From positions 248,001-312,000 of the forward strand of contig CAXUDB010000002.1 in NCBI GenBank assembly GCA_964249755.1: DNA of 64,000 nt, written 5' to 3'. This DNA comes from Ilyomonas sp964249755 (GTDB taxonomy: Bacteria; Bacteroidota; Bacteroidia; Chitinophagales; Chitinophagaceae). Under the pieces are notes generated by a model. It made no database searches. It was not told the DNA's origin and worked only from the letters and a program-made list of their open reading frames with translations. The position numbers and the translations under genes are program-made. Shown one piece after another: positions 16,697-24,744 of the stretch (positions within the stretch are counted from its first letter, which is position 1; each line of letters begins with the position of its first letter).

Positions 16697-17652
16697 TGTT
16701 TTATATTGACCAATCGAATATTGCTTTTCAAGATGCCAGGCAAGCACATTATGTGAATGTGAGGTATATCGTCAAAAAAAAGCTTTTAGGAAAAAAGTTT
16801 ACTGAAAAACATCCCACTGGAATATCTCAAGAGATTCGACAAGTTACCGGCATTACATCAAGCCTAACAAATTTCTTAAATGATGAAATTAATTTAAAAA
16901 ATATTTTAATCGGAACTCCAGATATATTGAACCTACTAAAGGATAAATTCACAACGAAAAAAGATGTAGAAATTATAAAAACATTATTTCGATATGATTC
17001 CTTTATTAGTACAAAAGAAGATTCTACTTTTCGATTCTATAATGCATACAAATTAGCCGAAAACCTCAGGCAGGATACTTGTATTTATTGTAATCGATTA
17101 TATACTCATACAATTGTTAGTGAAAAAAATGAACTAATTGCTCGTCCTACATTTGATCATTGGTTTACAAAAAGCAAGTTCCCTATTCTCGCCTTATCTT
17201 TCTATAATCTTATTCCAAGTTGTTCGATTTGCAACAGTAGTGTAAAAGGACAAGATGATTATTCTCTTGCTGATATTTTCCATCCATATTTTAAGTTTAC
17301 AGACCTTACTAAACAACTAGATTTCAGATTCTCATATGATCTAGAAAATCACTTGGCCGCAAAAAGTAAAATAAAAACAAAAAATGACTTTACTAAGGAA
17401 AGCATTGAGACAATGAGATTAAAAGAAATGTATTCTGTTCACGATGAAGAATTAAGAGAGCTAATCTATTTGAAGAAAGCATATTCTCATTCATACTTGG
17501 ATTCTCTTAGGTTGATATTGAAAGAACCCGTTTCTGATAACGATGTTTATCGGCTAGTCTTTGGCGTATACTTCGAAGATGAATTACTTCATAAGAGACC
17601 TTTAAGCAAAATGAAGAAAGATGTACTGATTGAGTTAGGGATTGTCAAATAA
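16696..17652 (+). CDS. HNH endonuclease, PtuB-like partner of the ATPase
   Basis: 318 residues starting at the ATG that shares its A with the ATPase stop. An HNH fold is visible in the middle: Cys129 and Cys132 (CIYC), Asp154-His155 in PTFDHWF, Asn171 in FYNLIPSC, and Cys176, Cys179 with Asn180 (CSICN), giving a four-cysteine zinc site around a His-containing active site. Residues 1-120 are charged and helical and may bind the ATPase; 200-318 are helical. The likely role is cleavage of DNA or RNA under ATPase control. Length exceeds that of many PtuB proteins, so assignment to Septu is tentative. Confidence 0.85.
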   Translation: MFYIDQSNIAFQDARQAHYVNVRYIVKKKLLGKKFTEKHPTGISQEIRQVTGITSSLTNFLNDEINLKNILIGTPDILNLLKDKFTTKKDVEIIKTLFRYDSFISTKEDSTFRFYNAYKLAENLRQDTCIYCNRLYTHTIVSEKNELIARPTFDHWFTKSKFPILALSFYNLIPSCSICNSSVKGQDDYSLADIFHPYFKFTDLTKQLDFRFSYDLENHLAAKSKIKTKNDFTKESIETMRLKEMYSVHDEELRELIYLKKAYSHSYLDSLRLILKEPVSDNDVYRLVFGVYFEDELLHKRPLSKMKKDVLIELGIVK

Positions 17653-17826
17653 ATTCTCTCTGTAATAGTGGAAACTTGCTCTTTCCCTTTTTTGACCAAT
17701 TTCTTTCTTTGAGCAACGTAAGTTTTCGTGCAGTCTTTATTCACATCCATGTTCCCCTCTCACCGAATCCTATCTATCAGCACCCAAAATCCTTATCTTC
17801 ACGCCACTAACGAATACTATTTGGCT

Positions 17827-19182
17827 ATGTCACATTCCCGCAGGGATTTTATTAGAAACACTACGCTTACTTCTGCCGGCGCGCTGCTCGGTGCGAGTGC
17901 GTTTTCTGCTTCGTCTTACCGAAGAATTATGGGTGCGAACGACCGCGTGCGTGTAGGCGTGGTGGGCTTTTCGGACCGGCACCGGAGCACGCATATGCCC
18001 TGCTTTCTAAACCACTATAAGGAACTGAACTTTGATGTGGTGGCGGTATCGGACATCTGGAACCGGCGCCGAGAAGAAGGATCGGCGGCGTGGAAAGAGA
18101 AGATGGGGCACGAGGTGACGGCCTGCCGCAACAACGAGGAGATGTATGACCAAAAACTGGTTGATGCGGTGTTTGTATCGACCGCCGATTTTCAACACGC
18201 GCTGCACGCAGCGGAAGCGGTGAAGGCGGGCTGCGACGCGTATGTGGAGAAGCCGTTTGCGGAAACGATGGACGATGCGCGCTATGCGCTGAAAACGATA
18301 AAGGCGACGGACCGCGTGGTGCAGATAGGATCGCAACGCCGGAGCGGCCCTAACTACGCGGCGGCGTATGACTATATACAGTCGGGCAAGTTTGGACCGG
18401 TGACGATGGTGGAGCTGACGTGGAACGTGAACCAGCCGGGGCGCTGGCGGCGACCCAACCTGGTGCCCCTGCTGAAAGAGGAAGATACGGACTGGAAACG
18501 CTTTTTGCTGAACCGCCCGCACGAGGACTTTGACGCGCGGAAGTACCTGGAGTTCCGGTTGTTTTGGCCGTACTCGTCGGGCTTGCCGGGGCAGTGGATG
18601 AGTCACCAGATAGATACGGTGCATTGGTTTACGGGCTTGCCGCACCCGCGGAGCGCGGTGGCGAACGGTGGCATTTATATGTGGAAGGACGGCCGGCGGA
18701 ACTGGGACACGATGACGGTGGTGTTTGATTATGGCCCGATTAACGACGCGTCGACGGGCTTCCAGGTGTCGTTTGCCTCGCGGATGCACAACGGTGATGA
18801 GAACCCGAAGGAAATTTACTACAGTAATGGCGGGGAGCTGAACCTGAATACGAATAAGGTGACGCCGGAGGGCGGGCTGACGAAACGGTTTGCCGATGAA
18901 ATGAAGATTCAGCCAAACCTGTTGCCGGAGGTGAGCTTGTCTTCTGCGGAGAAGGTGGTGGCGAGTGCGAATACGGGTGGGGATGCGCTGACTTCGGCCC
19001 ACGTACGGAACTGGATGGAGTGTGTGCGGAGCCGGACAACGCCACACGCGCCGGTGGAGGCTGGCTATGCGCACGCGATTGCGGTGATTATGGCGAATGC
19101 GGCGGTGCATACGGGGGAGAAAGTGAGTTTTGATGAGGCGAGAGGGGAGGTGATGGCGAATGGTAAGCCATTTAGATATTAA
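17827..19182 (+). CDS. Gfo/Idh/MocA family oxidoreductase, Tat-exported
   Basis: 451 residues from the ATG at 17827 (MSHSRRDFIRNTTLTSAGALL), chosen because it starts a twin-arginine signal; an upstream in-frame extension of 33 codons is not protein-like. The Rossmann domain follows (RVRVGVVGFSDRHRSTHM), with the conserved DAYVEKPFAETMDDA (EKP motif), then the beta-sheet substrate domain with GLPGQWMSHQIDTVHWF. These enzymes act on sugars or sugar derivatives with NAD(P). The coding sequence is markedly GC-rich (34 of 60 bases at 18361-18420), in sharp contrast with the island ending 174 bp upstream. Paired on the right with a DUF6807 gene. Confidence 0.92.
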   Translation: MSHSRRDFIRNTTLTSAGALLGASAFSASSYRRIMGANDRVRVGVVGFSDRHRSTHMPCFLNHYKELNFDVVAVSDIWNRRREEGSAAWKEKMGHEVTACRNNEEMYDQKLVDAVFVSTADFQHALHAAEAVKAGCDAYVEKPFAETMDDARYALKTIKATDRVVQIGSQRRSGPNYAAAYDYIQSGKFGPVTMVELTWNVNQPGRWRRPNLVPLLKEEDTDWKRFLLNRPHEDFDARKYLEFRLFWPYSSGLPGQWMSHQIDTVHWFTGLPHPRSAVANGGIYMWKDGRRNWDTMTVVFDYGPINDASTGFQVSFASRMHNGDENPKEIYYSNGGELNLNTNKVTPEGGLTKRFADEMKIQPNLLPEVSLSSAEKVVASANTGGDALTSAHVRNWMECVRSRTTPHAPVEAGYAHAIAVIMANAAVHTGEKVSFDEARGEVMANGKPFRY

Positions 19183-19255
19183 TGGCGGATGTTGTTCCGC
19201 CTGCTGACGGGTTTCTTGAATACGTTTTGTAGTTAGCTTTTTAATACAATATCAC

Positions 19256-19351
19256 CTTCTTCTTTTTTGTCTTGACACAAAAAAGAAGGAAAAAAAGTCA
19301 AGGACGGCATGATCGCTCCGCGCATCCGTCCGGGCCGGCGCACCTTAGGTG
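19256..19351 (+). repeat. Dispersed intergenic repeat, copy 2, with internal hairpin
   Basis: The left part is a hairpin: CTTCTTTTTTGT and ACAAAAAAGAAG around a CTTGAC-type loop (about 19259-19288). It is followed by GAAGGAAAAAAAGT (19285-19298), ATCGCTCCGCGC (19312-19323) and CACCTTAGGTG (19341-19351). The reverse complement shares these blocks in order with 4334-4398, so the two copies are inverted relative to each other. It lies in the gap between the MocA-like and DUF6807 genes. Confidence 0.7.
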
Positions 19352-19479
19352 TAGCGGGTTGTGTTTTTGTTGGGTGGATGTAGTGTGCAAGAATGTTTCG
19401 GACGCTTATGGGTTTGCGGAATGACACGTGGCCAAATTTCAAACTGAGAAACACGACAATTTTTTTATCTGATAGAGAT

Positions 19480-20520
19480 ATGCTGATACGGAAGATACTT
19501 GTTGTTTGCGTGGTTTGCGCCACTTCTGCCTGCGTATTTGGGCAAGAGGGAGGGATGGTGAGGGTGACGAAAGAGCCGAATGCAAAGAAGATTGCGGTGA
19601 CGTTGGATGGGAAACCGTTTACAACGTTCTGGTTCTCCGATACACTGGAGAAGCCGGTGCTGTACCCGCTGGTGGCGGCAAATGGAACGACGGTGACTCG
19701 TGGGTTTCCTTGGCGGACAAGGGCGGGTGACCCGACGGATCATCCGCATCATGTGGGGCTTTGGCTGACGTTTGAGAATGTGAACGGGCTGGACTTTTGG
19801 AATAATTCGTATGCTATCCCGGCTGATAAGAAGAGCGGGTATGGGTGGATACGGACGGATCGTGTTTTTGGGGTGAAGAGTGGAAAGACGGGTGGTTTCT
19901 CTTACGGCGCGAAATGGACTGATCAGAAGAAAGATGTGTTGCTGGAAGAGGTGACCCAATATGTATTTAGTGGGACTGAAGGGGAGCGGATCATTGACCG
20001 GATTACGACATTGACGGCGGATACGATGGTATTGTTTAAAGATGCGAAGGATGGAATGCTGGGGTTGCGGCTGGCGCGCGAGCTGCAGATTCCTTCGGCG
20101 GAGGATCAGCAATTTACTGACGAGAAAGGAAACATCACTACGGTAAAGGGTGGTGCCGATAGCGTGGCTACGGGTAATTATCTGACGAGCGAAGGGAAGA
20201 CGGGGAATGATGCGTGGAGCACAAGAGGCAGGTGGTGTAAGCTGTGGGGCAAAATGGCTAGGGATTCGGTAAGTGTTACGATCATAGATCATCCCGACAA
20301 TGCGAATTATCCTACTTTCTGGCATGCGCGCGGCTATGGCTTGTTTGCTGCCAACCCGCTGGGTGAAGCGGTTTTTACGAATGGCAAAAGCGCAAAGAAT
20401 TTGCGGTTGGGAAAGGGAGAGTCTGTTACGTTCCGGTATCGGATTGTGATACAGAATGGTAAGAGCACGCTTACACCGCAAGAAATAAATAAGTTGGCAG
20501 ACCAGTTTGGGTCCAGGTAA
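19480..20520 (+). CDS. DUF6807 (PmoA-like) family protein
   Basis: 346 residues from the ATG at 19480, where a clean Sec signal begins (MLIRKILVVCVVCATSACVFGQ); further upstream codons are not protein-like. The mature part is beta-rich and contains FWFSDTLEKPVLYPL, a WRTRAGDPTDHPHHVGLW segment with clustered histidines, and GLDFWNN, as in DUF6807 proteins named PmoA. Their biochemical role is unclear; in Bacteroidota they commonly lie beside Gfo/Idh/MocA oxidoreductases in carbohydrate-linked loci, as here. Expected to be periplasmic or surface-exposed. Confidence 0.85.
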   Translation: MLIRKILVVCVVCATSACVFGQEGGMVRVTKEPNAKKIAVTLDGKPFTTFWFSDTLEKPVLYPLVAANGTTVTRGFPWRTRAGDPTDHPHHVGLWLTFENVNGLDFWNNSYAIPADKKSGYGWIRTDRVFGVKSGKTGGFSYGAKWTDQKKDVLLEEVTQYVFSGTEGERIIDRITTLTADTMVLFKDAKDGMLGLRLARELQIPSAEDQQFTDEKGNITTVKGGADSVATGNYLTSEGKTGNDAWSTRGRWCKLWGKMARDSVSVTIIDHPDNANYPTFWHARGYGLFAANPLGEAVFTNGKSAKNLRLGKGESVTFRYRIVIQNGKSTLTPQEINKLADQFGSR

Positions 20521-20801
20521 GGTTTGGTGTTGAGCGTTGATCTGATGCAGGCATTTCGCTTGTGCTATCTTTCTGCAAGCGTCCGCCTATTTCCAAACCC
20601 GGTAAGGTCTGTTACACAGACAACCGGTAAGAGCCTGCTGCAAAAAAGCTGAGGTAGCGAAAACGAAAGTCTATTATTTGCTTTGTTCTTAACCTTTTCG
20701 CAGAGTTTTCCTCTTTTATTCTCTCTCAGGATATTGAGGGAAAAAAGACTAAACGATGCAACGTTTCTGTTTACATCAGCCTCATTGTAACAAACTATAG
20801 T

Positions 20802-21230
20802 ATGAGATTGCTTTCTCTTTTGTCTCTCGCCTCCGTACTGTTCTGTTCTTCCTGTAATAAAGATTCCGCAGCAAAAGATTCCCTTGCACCATCGGTAACA
20901 GGGCAATGGGCATGGACGATAGAATGTACTGATAATCCGGCTTACAACTCAACGCCACAGAGCAAGGGCATTGCGGAGTTACTTAGCTTTACTGAGACTG
21001 GCAGTTATTCTGTAACGCAAAACGGTATCGTTACAAACAGCGGAACTTACAGAACCTCTACCGCAAAAAGCACAAGCGGGGAAAGCGTTCCCAGCATCTT
21101 ATATACCAACAGCCGGGTATCAGATTCGGCTGCTTACTATACTGTAACAGAAGGCGGCGATACTTTGGTATTCTCAAACGACTTTATTGGCACGGTTGGC
21201 TCCGCAGCCAGGTATTACAGCCGGCAGTAA
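20802..21230 (+). CDS. Small lipoprotein of unknown function
   Basis: 142 residues with a lipoprotein signal ending at Cys18 (FCSSC). The rest is a compact beta-rich domain: GQWAWTIECTDN, a Ser/Thr-rich middle, and DTLVFSNDFIGTVGSAARYY. This resembles small lipocalin-like lipoproteins of Bacteroidota, but I cannot name a family. The ATG at 20802 gives the signal peptide directly. It is monocistronic, with 281 bp upstream and 660 bp downstream free of genes. Confidence 0.7.
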   Translation: MRLLSLLSLASVLFCSSCNKDSAAKDSLAPSVTGQWAWTIECTDNPAYNSTPQSKGIAELLSFTETGSYSVTQNGIVTNSGTYRTSTAKSTSGESVPSILYTNSRVSDSAAYYTVTEGGDTLVFSNDFIGTVGSAARYYSRQ

Positions 21231-21890
21231 ACGGAATAAGTAACCCTAAACCTTTTTTCAGGATGTTTGTGTCGTATCCCTCGAAAAATGAATAAAGCAG
21301 GAGTACAATAAACCGCTAAAAGCTTACCGGTAAAAAGCGGAAGTAAGGAAAAACAAAGCGTACCTTTTGCCGTTGCTGGTATCCTTTACCGTAGGTTTTG
21401 GGAAGAAATGCTAACGGGCAACAGGGGCGTCACTACGAGGCACGAAACGGTCTGGAGATAATAATTTAAGGCTGTTGGCAGGTGGTAAGAGGCTTTCATC
21501 AAATTGCATAGATTGCTTCGTGCCTCGCAATGACGGCTTTAACTTTTCTTCCCGACAGTTATGTATCCTTTACCAACGACTCTCAGGCCCTGTTCATACC
21601 CATTAACAGGAAAGGGATTGGCTACTCTTCTGCTAATAAAGAACACCGGTGAAGCAAACATTTCTATTATCAAATTCAATCGATCCAGACTTACTGCCGA
21701 TAATTTCTTTGGCGAGATATCGGACATAGCCTAAAGAGCTATGACGAACCCATTTCTCATTCGGGAAAACAAAGCCAAGGCACTTACTAATATTAGTGAG
21801 AACAAATGCTTACCTCAAACAGCATTATATTATCTTTTCAGCTACATTTACGCCACATTATTTTCTTAACCTCAATCAACGATTATTTTT
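21231..21890. other. Gene-free stretch
   Basis: 660 bp between a lipoprotein gene and the CD225 gene. It holds one repeat element (21429-21534, listed separately). Short open stretches on both strands have no protein character. No promoter could be pinned down before the CD225 gene beyond an AT-rich leader. Confidence 0.4.
21429..21534. repeat. Inverted-repeat element, copy A
   Basis: Imperfect terminal inverted repeats of about 25 bp: left arm from GTCACTACGAGGCACGAA (21429) and right arm ending GCCTCGCAATGAC (21510-21534), with about 56 bp between. The right arm shares GATTGCTTCGTGCCTCGC with the element at the right end of the window (63968-63993). No transposase is encoded. Confidence 0.75.
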
Positions 21891-22244
21891 ATGGAACCAA
21901 CTAATTATGGCGGCGGACAGGGCTTTGGAAACCAAGGCTTCGGCGGCGGTCAGGGACCCATTCAGCCACCCCAACCAAAGAACTGGTTAGTCGAATCTAT
22001 TCTTGTTACTCTTTTTTGCTGTCTTCCTTTTGGTGTGGCGGGCATCGTGTTCGCAGCACAGGTAAGCAGCAAGTATGCCTCCGGCGATTACGAAGGCTCG
22101 CTGCAGGCATCTAAAGAAGCCGCCAAATGGACGAAGATTGGCTTCTTTGTAGGCTTGGGTGTTATCGTGCTTTACGTGATAGCCGTTATTTTCTTTGGTG
22201 TTGCCGGCTTCTGGGGCTCGCGCAGTTACTACAACAGTTATTAA
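21891..22244 (+). CDS. CD225/dispanin family membrane protein
   Basis: 117 residues. A Gly/Gln-rich N-terminus (about 1-30) precedes the CD225 domain: LVESILVTLFCCLPFGVAG at about 33-51 with the Cys43-Cys44 pair, a KYASGDYEGS loop, then SKEAAKWTK and a second membrane helix (84-105). This is the fold of animal IFITM/dispanin proteins; bacterial members are small inner-membrane proteins of unknown role. Its TAA stop shares bases with the next gene's ATG (TAATG), so the two are coupled. Confidence 0.9.
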   Translation: MEPTNYGGGQGFGNQGFGGGQGPIQPPQPKNWLVESILVTLFCCLPFGVAGIVFAAQVSSKYASGDYEGSLQASKEAAKWTKIGFFVGLGVIVLYVIAVIFFGVAGFWGSRSYYNSY

Positions 22245-22657
22245 TGGATTATAGCGCTAAGCTGCTTTCTTTTACCATGAGATGTATAGCCATACTAACC
22301 ATTGTGTGGCTATACTTTTCTTTTGATGCTGCCCGGTATTCTTTCTTTCCGCAATGTCCTTTTCATACGCTTACGCACTTGTACTGTCCGGGTTGCGGCT
22401 CGCAACGTGCGCTTTCTGCTTTGCTGCATGGCGATGTAAGAAAAGCTTTGTCTTACAACGTTCTGTTTGTCATCAGCCTGCCGCTCCTTGTCTATTCGGC
22501 AATCGTCTATATAATAAATGTTTTTGGGCGAAAACCGGTTTCGCAGAAGCTGGTCTATTCACCCTTCTTTATACAAATTTGCCTCTGGACGGTTGTTCTG
22601 TTTTTTGTTCTTCGCAATCTGCCCTTGCCCCTTTTTGCATATCTAAGACCTGAATAG
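22244..22657 (+). CDS. DUF2752 family membrane protein
   Basis: 137 residues from the ATG at 22244, overlapping the CD225 stop by one base. The DUF2752 hallmark HLYCPGCGSQRALSALLHGD is present, preceded by one hydrophobic segment (residues about 10-25) and followed by two others (FVISLPLLVYSAIVYII and QICLWTVVLFFVL). DUF2752 genes often accompany CD225 genes in Bacteroidota, and the two may form one membrane complex; no activity is known. The earlier in-frame start (22127) lies within the CD225 gene and is not needed. Confidence 0.9.
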   Translation: MDYSAKLLSFTMRCIAILTIVWLYFSFDAARYSFFPQCPFHTLTHLYCPGCGSQRALSALLHGDVRKALSYNVLFVISLPLLVYSAIVYIINVFGRKPVSQKLVYSPFFIQICLWTVVLFFVLRNLPLPLFAYLRPE

Positions 22658-22753
22658 CTCCCTATTTCTCTACCCAACAAAAAATTAACAACCAAATTTC
22701 CGCTCAAAATCAGGGGCTTATAAACACATGCTTAAAATTTATTACTCTATTTC

Positions 22754-22784
22754 TTGTAATTTATCACCTAATCTTCTACCTTCG
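22754..22784 (+). promoter_or_regulatory. Promoter of the ribosomal block
   Basis: TTG (22754-22756), 20 bp, then TACCTTCG (22777-22784), a good match to the Bacteroidota -33/-7 pattern. Transcription would begin near 22791, leaving a leader of about 50 nt before rplM. Confidence 0.55.
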
Positions 22785-22801
22785 CCACCCATTTTAAAAA
22801 G

Positions 22802-22819
22802 CCATCGGGATAGCGATGG
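22802..22819 (+). promoter_or_regulatory. Short hairpin in the rplM leader
   Basis: CCATCG (22802-22807) pairs with CGATGG (22814-22819) around a 6-nt loop. It is in the short leader of a ribosomal-protein transcript, where an autoregulatory binding site would be expected, but the hairpin alone does not prove that. Confidence 0.3.
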
Positions 22820-22841
22820 TTTCATCTAAACAAATATTACA

Positions 22842-23285
22842 ATGAGTAAACTACATTTCACCACCCAACACGCGAACGCGGCTACCGTACAGCGCAACTG
22901 GTATGTTGTGGACGGTACTAATCAAACCGTAGGTCGTATGTGCGCACAGATTGCTGCCATACTACGCGGCAAGAACAAAGCTTATTATACTCCGCACGTA
23001 GATTGCGGTGATTACATTATCGTTACCAATGCTGAAAAGGTGACGTTTACGGGCAATAAGCTGGAAGACAAACAGTACATCAATTATTCCGGTTACCCCG
23101 GTGGTAAAAAGGAAGAGTCGGCAAAAGACCTCCTTCGCCGCCGCCCCGAAGTGGTAGTGGAAAGAGCTGTAAAAGGTATGCTGCCGAAAAACAGGCTTGG
23201 CAGAAAGATGATCAGCAAATTATTTGTGTATGCCGGTGGCTCTCACCCGCACACTGCGCAGCAACCTAAAGAATTAAAATTTTAA
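22842..23285 (+). CDS. rplM: 50S ribosomal protein L13
   Basis: 147 residues, full length. Recognisable motifs are WYVVDGTNQTVGRMCAQIA, the LRGKNKAYYTPHVDCGDY segment that packs against 23S rRNA, and VERAVKGMLPKNRLGR with the terminal YAGGSHPHTAQQP. L13 is an early assembly protein of the large subunit. It is the first gene of rplM-rpsI-rpsB-tsf, the standard order in Bacteroidota, with a promoter just upstream. Confidence 0.98.
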   Translation: MSKLHFTTQHANAATVQRNWYVVDGTNQTVGRMCAQIAAILRGKNKAYYTPHVDCGDYIIVTNAEKVTFTGNKLEDKQYINYSGYPGGKKEESAKDLLRRRPEVVVERAVKGMLPKNRLGRKMISKLFVYAGGSHPHTAQQPKELKF

Positions 23286-23337
23286 ATTCAGCCACAAGCT
23301 GCAAGCTTGCAGCTAACAGCTAAAAGCTATTAGAACA

Positions 23338-23727
23338 ATGGAAAAACAAAAAAATGCCGTAGGTCGCCGTAAAGAAGCTGTAACGCGCGTGTTTTTAGTG
23401 CGTGGCAGTGGCAATATAACGGTGAACGATAAAGACTATAAAACGTATTTTGCTTTGCCTTATCTTCAAAACCAGGTAGAAGCGCCGTTGCAGACTGTTG
23501 AATCGTTAGATAAGTTTGATATAAAAATCAACGCACAGGGCGGCGGATTAAAGGGTCAGGCGGAAGCTTCCAAATTAGGTATCGCCCGTGCCCTGCTCGA
23601 AGTGAACCCTGAGTATCGTCCTGTTCTGAAAGCGGCAGGTCATCTTAAGCGCGATCCGCGTAGCGTTGAACGTAAGAAATTCGGTCATAAGAAAGCCCGC
23701 AGAAGCTTCCAGTTCAGCAAACGTTAA
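23338..23727 (+). CDS. rpsI: 30S ribosomal protein S9
   Basis: 129 residues. It contains GRRKEAVTRVFLVRGSGNI near the start and ends KKARRSFQFSKR, the basic S9 tail that reaches the P-site tRNA. Motifs QGGGLKGQAEASKLGIARAL and KAAGHLKRDPRSVERKKFG are standard. The gene follows rplM by 52 bp, in a spacer rich in AGCT-type direct and inverted repeats. Confidence 0.98.
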   Translation: MEKQKNAVGRRKEAVTRVFLVRGSGNITVNDKDYKTYFALPYLQNQVEAPLQTVESLDKFDIKINAQGGGLKGQAEASKLGIARALLEVNPEYRPVLKAAGHLKRDPRSVERKKFGHKKARRSFQFSKR

Positions 23728-23738
23728 GAAGGCTCTCA

Positions 23739-23779
23739 GCCGTCAGGTATCGGCTATCAGTTTTTTGTTTTCTGACGGC
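23739..23779. repeat. Inverted repeat in the rpsI-rpsB spacer
   Basis: GCCGTCAG (23739-23746) and CTGACGGC (23772-23779) pair across a T-rich 25-nt interval. The surrounding 108 bp consists of variants of GACGGCTGACTGCTGATAAC, a low-complexity type of sequence common between Bacteroidota genes. It could attenuate or process the transcript. Confidence 0.45.
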
Positions 23780-23835
23780 TGACTGCTGATAACTGACCGC
23801 AAAAAAATACAATCACAATCTAATTAATCAATACA

Positions 23836-24744
23836 ATGGAACAAACTCCTTCTTTACAGCAACAACTGCTTGATGCAGGCGTGCACTTTGGACACCTGCG
23901 TAAGAAGTGGAATCCGAAAATGCTGCCTTATATTTTCGCCGAGAAAAAAGGCATTCACATTATTGACCTGAACAAAACGGTTGACCACCTGCAGGAAACG
24001 GCTGCCGCCATGAAGCAGATTGCCAAAAGCGGTAAGAAAATTATGTTTGTGGCAACCAAGAAGCAGGCAAAAGAAATTGTGAGCGAATGCGCCAAGCGCG
24101 TAAACATGCCATTTGCTACCGAGCGTTGGCTAGGTGGTATGCTTACCAACTTCAACACCGTTCGCAAGAGCGTGAAGAAGATGCAGAGCATTGAAAAAAT
24201 GCTGGGCGAAGGCACGGCTGAAAGTCTTACTAAAAAGGAAAAACTCACCTTAAGCCGCGACAAAGAGAAAATGGAAAAAGTGCTGGGTGGCATTGCACAG
24301 TTAAGCCGCCTGCCAGCAGCTTTATTCCTGGTAGATATCGGGCATGAACACATCGCGTTAGCCGAAGCAAAACGTTTGGGCATCACCACATTTGGTATGG
24401 TAGATACCAACGGCGACCCGAACAAGGTTGACTATGCTATTCCTGCTAATGACGACGCTACTAAGTCTATTGCTATCATTACGAACTACATCACCGCTGC
24501 TATTGCTGAAGGTTTGCAGGAACGCCAGCAGGCAAAAGATGATGAAGTAGAAGAAGTAGATAACGAAGCCGAAAAAAGAGCCGCGCGTTTGCAGGCGGAA
24601 GCCGAAGCAGAAGGCGGTCGTGGACGCGGTCGTGGTGACAGAGGTACACAGGGTCAGGGCGGCGGACAACCGAAGCGCAGAGTTCCAGGTGGTGCATCGC
24701 GCAGACCTGCAGGCGGTGGCGGACCCGGCGGCGGACGCAGATAG
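23836..24744 (+). CDS. rpsB: 30S ribosomal protein S2 with Arg-Gly-rich tail
   Basis: 302 residues. The S2 core (about 1-235) has LLDAGVHFGHLRKKWNPKM, ATERWLGGMLTNF and DIGHEHIALAEAKRLG. Beyond about residue 235 comes an acidic/helical linker (DDEVEEVDNEAEKRAARL) and an Arg-Gly-rich tail from about 255 (GRGRGRGDRG and PGGASRRPAGGGG). Typical S2 has 230-260 residues, so the extension is about 45-65 residues. The tail may be disordered and RNA-binding, which is inference. Confidence 0.97.
   Translation: MEQTPSLQQQLLDAGVHFGHLRKKWNPKMLPYIFAEKKGIHIIDLNKTVDHLQETAAAMKQIAKSGKKIMFVATKKQAKEIVSECAKRVNMPFATERWLGGMLTNFNTVRKSVKKMQSIEKMLGEGTAESLTKKEKLTLSRDKEKMEKVLGGIAQLSRLPAALFLVDIGHEHIALAEAKRLGITTFGMVDTNGDPNKVDYAIPANDDATKSIAIITNYITAAIAEGLQERQQAKDDEVEEVDNEAEKRAARLQAEAEAEGGRGRGRGDRGTQGQGGGQPKRRVPGGASRRPAGGGGPGGGRR

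Noticed and set aside
13871..17652. The island as a prophage or IS-borne element
   Set aside because: No integrase, transposase, terminal repeats or phage structural genes are seen; it is AT-rich but not flanked by recognisable mobility genes.
18007..19110. A long open stretch of 367 codons antisense to the MocA-like gene
   Set aside because: It is Arg/His-rich and lies fully inside a well-supported gene; GC-rich genes commonly have open antisense frames.
19465..20481. A 338-codon open stretch antisense to the DUF6807 gene
   Set aside because: It mirrors the real gene and has an Arg/Ile/Pro-rich composition without any domain.
21796..21990. A 64-codon forward open stretch overlapping the CD225 start
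   Set aside because: It is out of frame with the real gene and shows no coding character.
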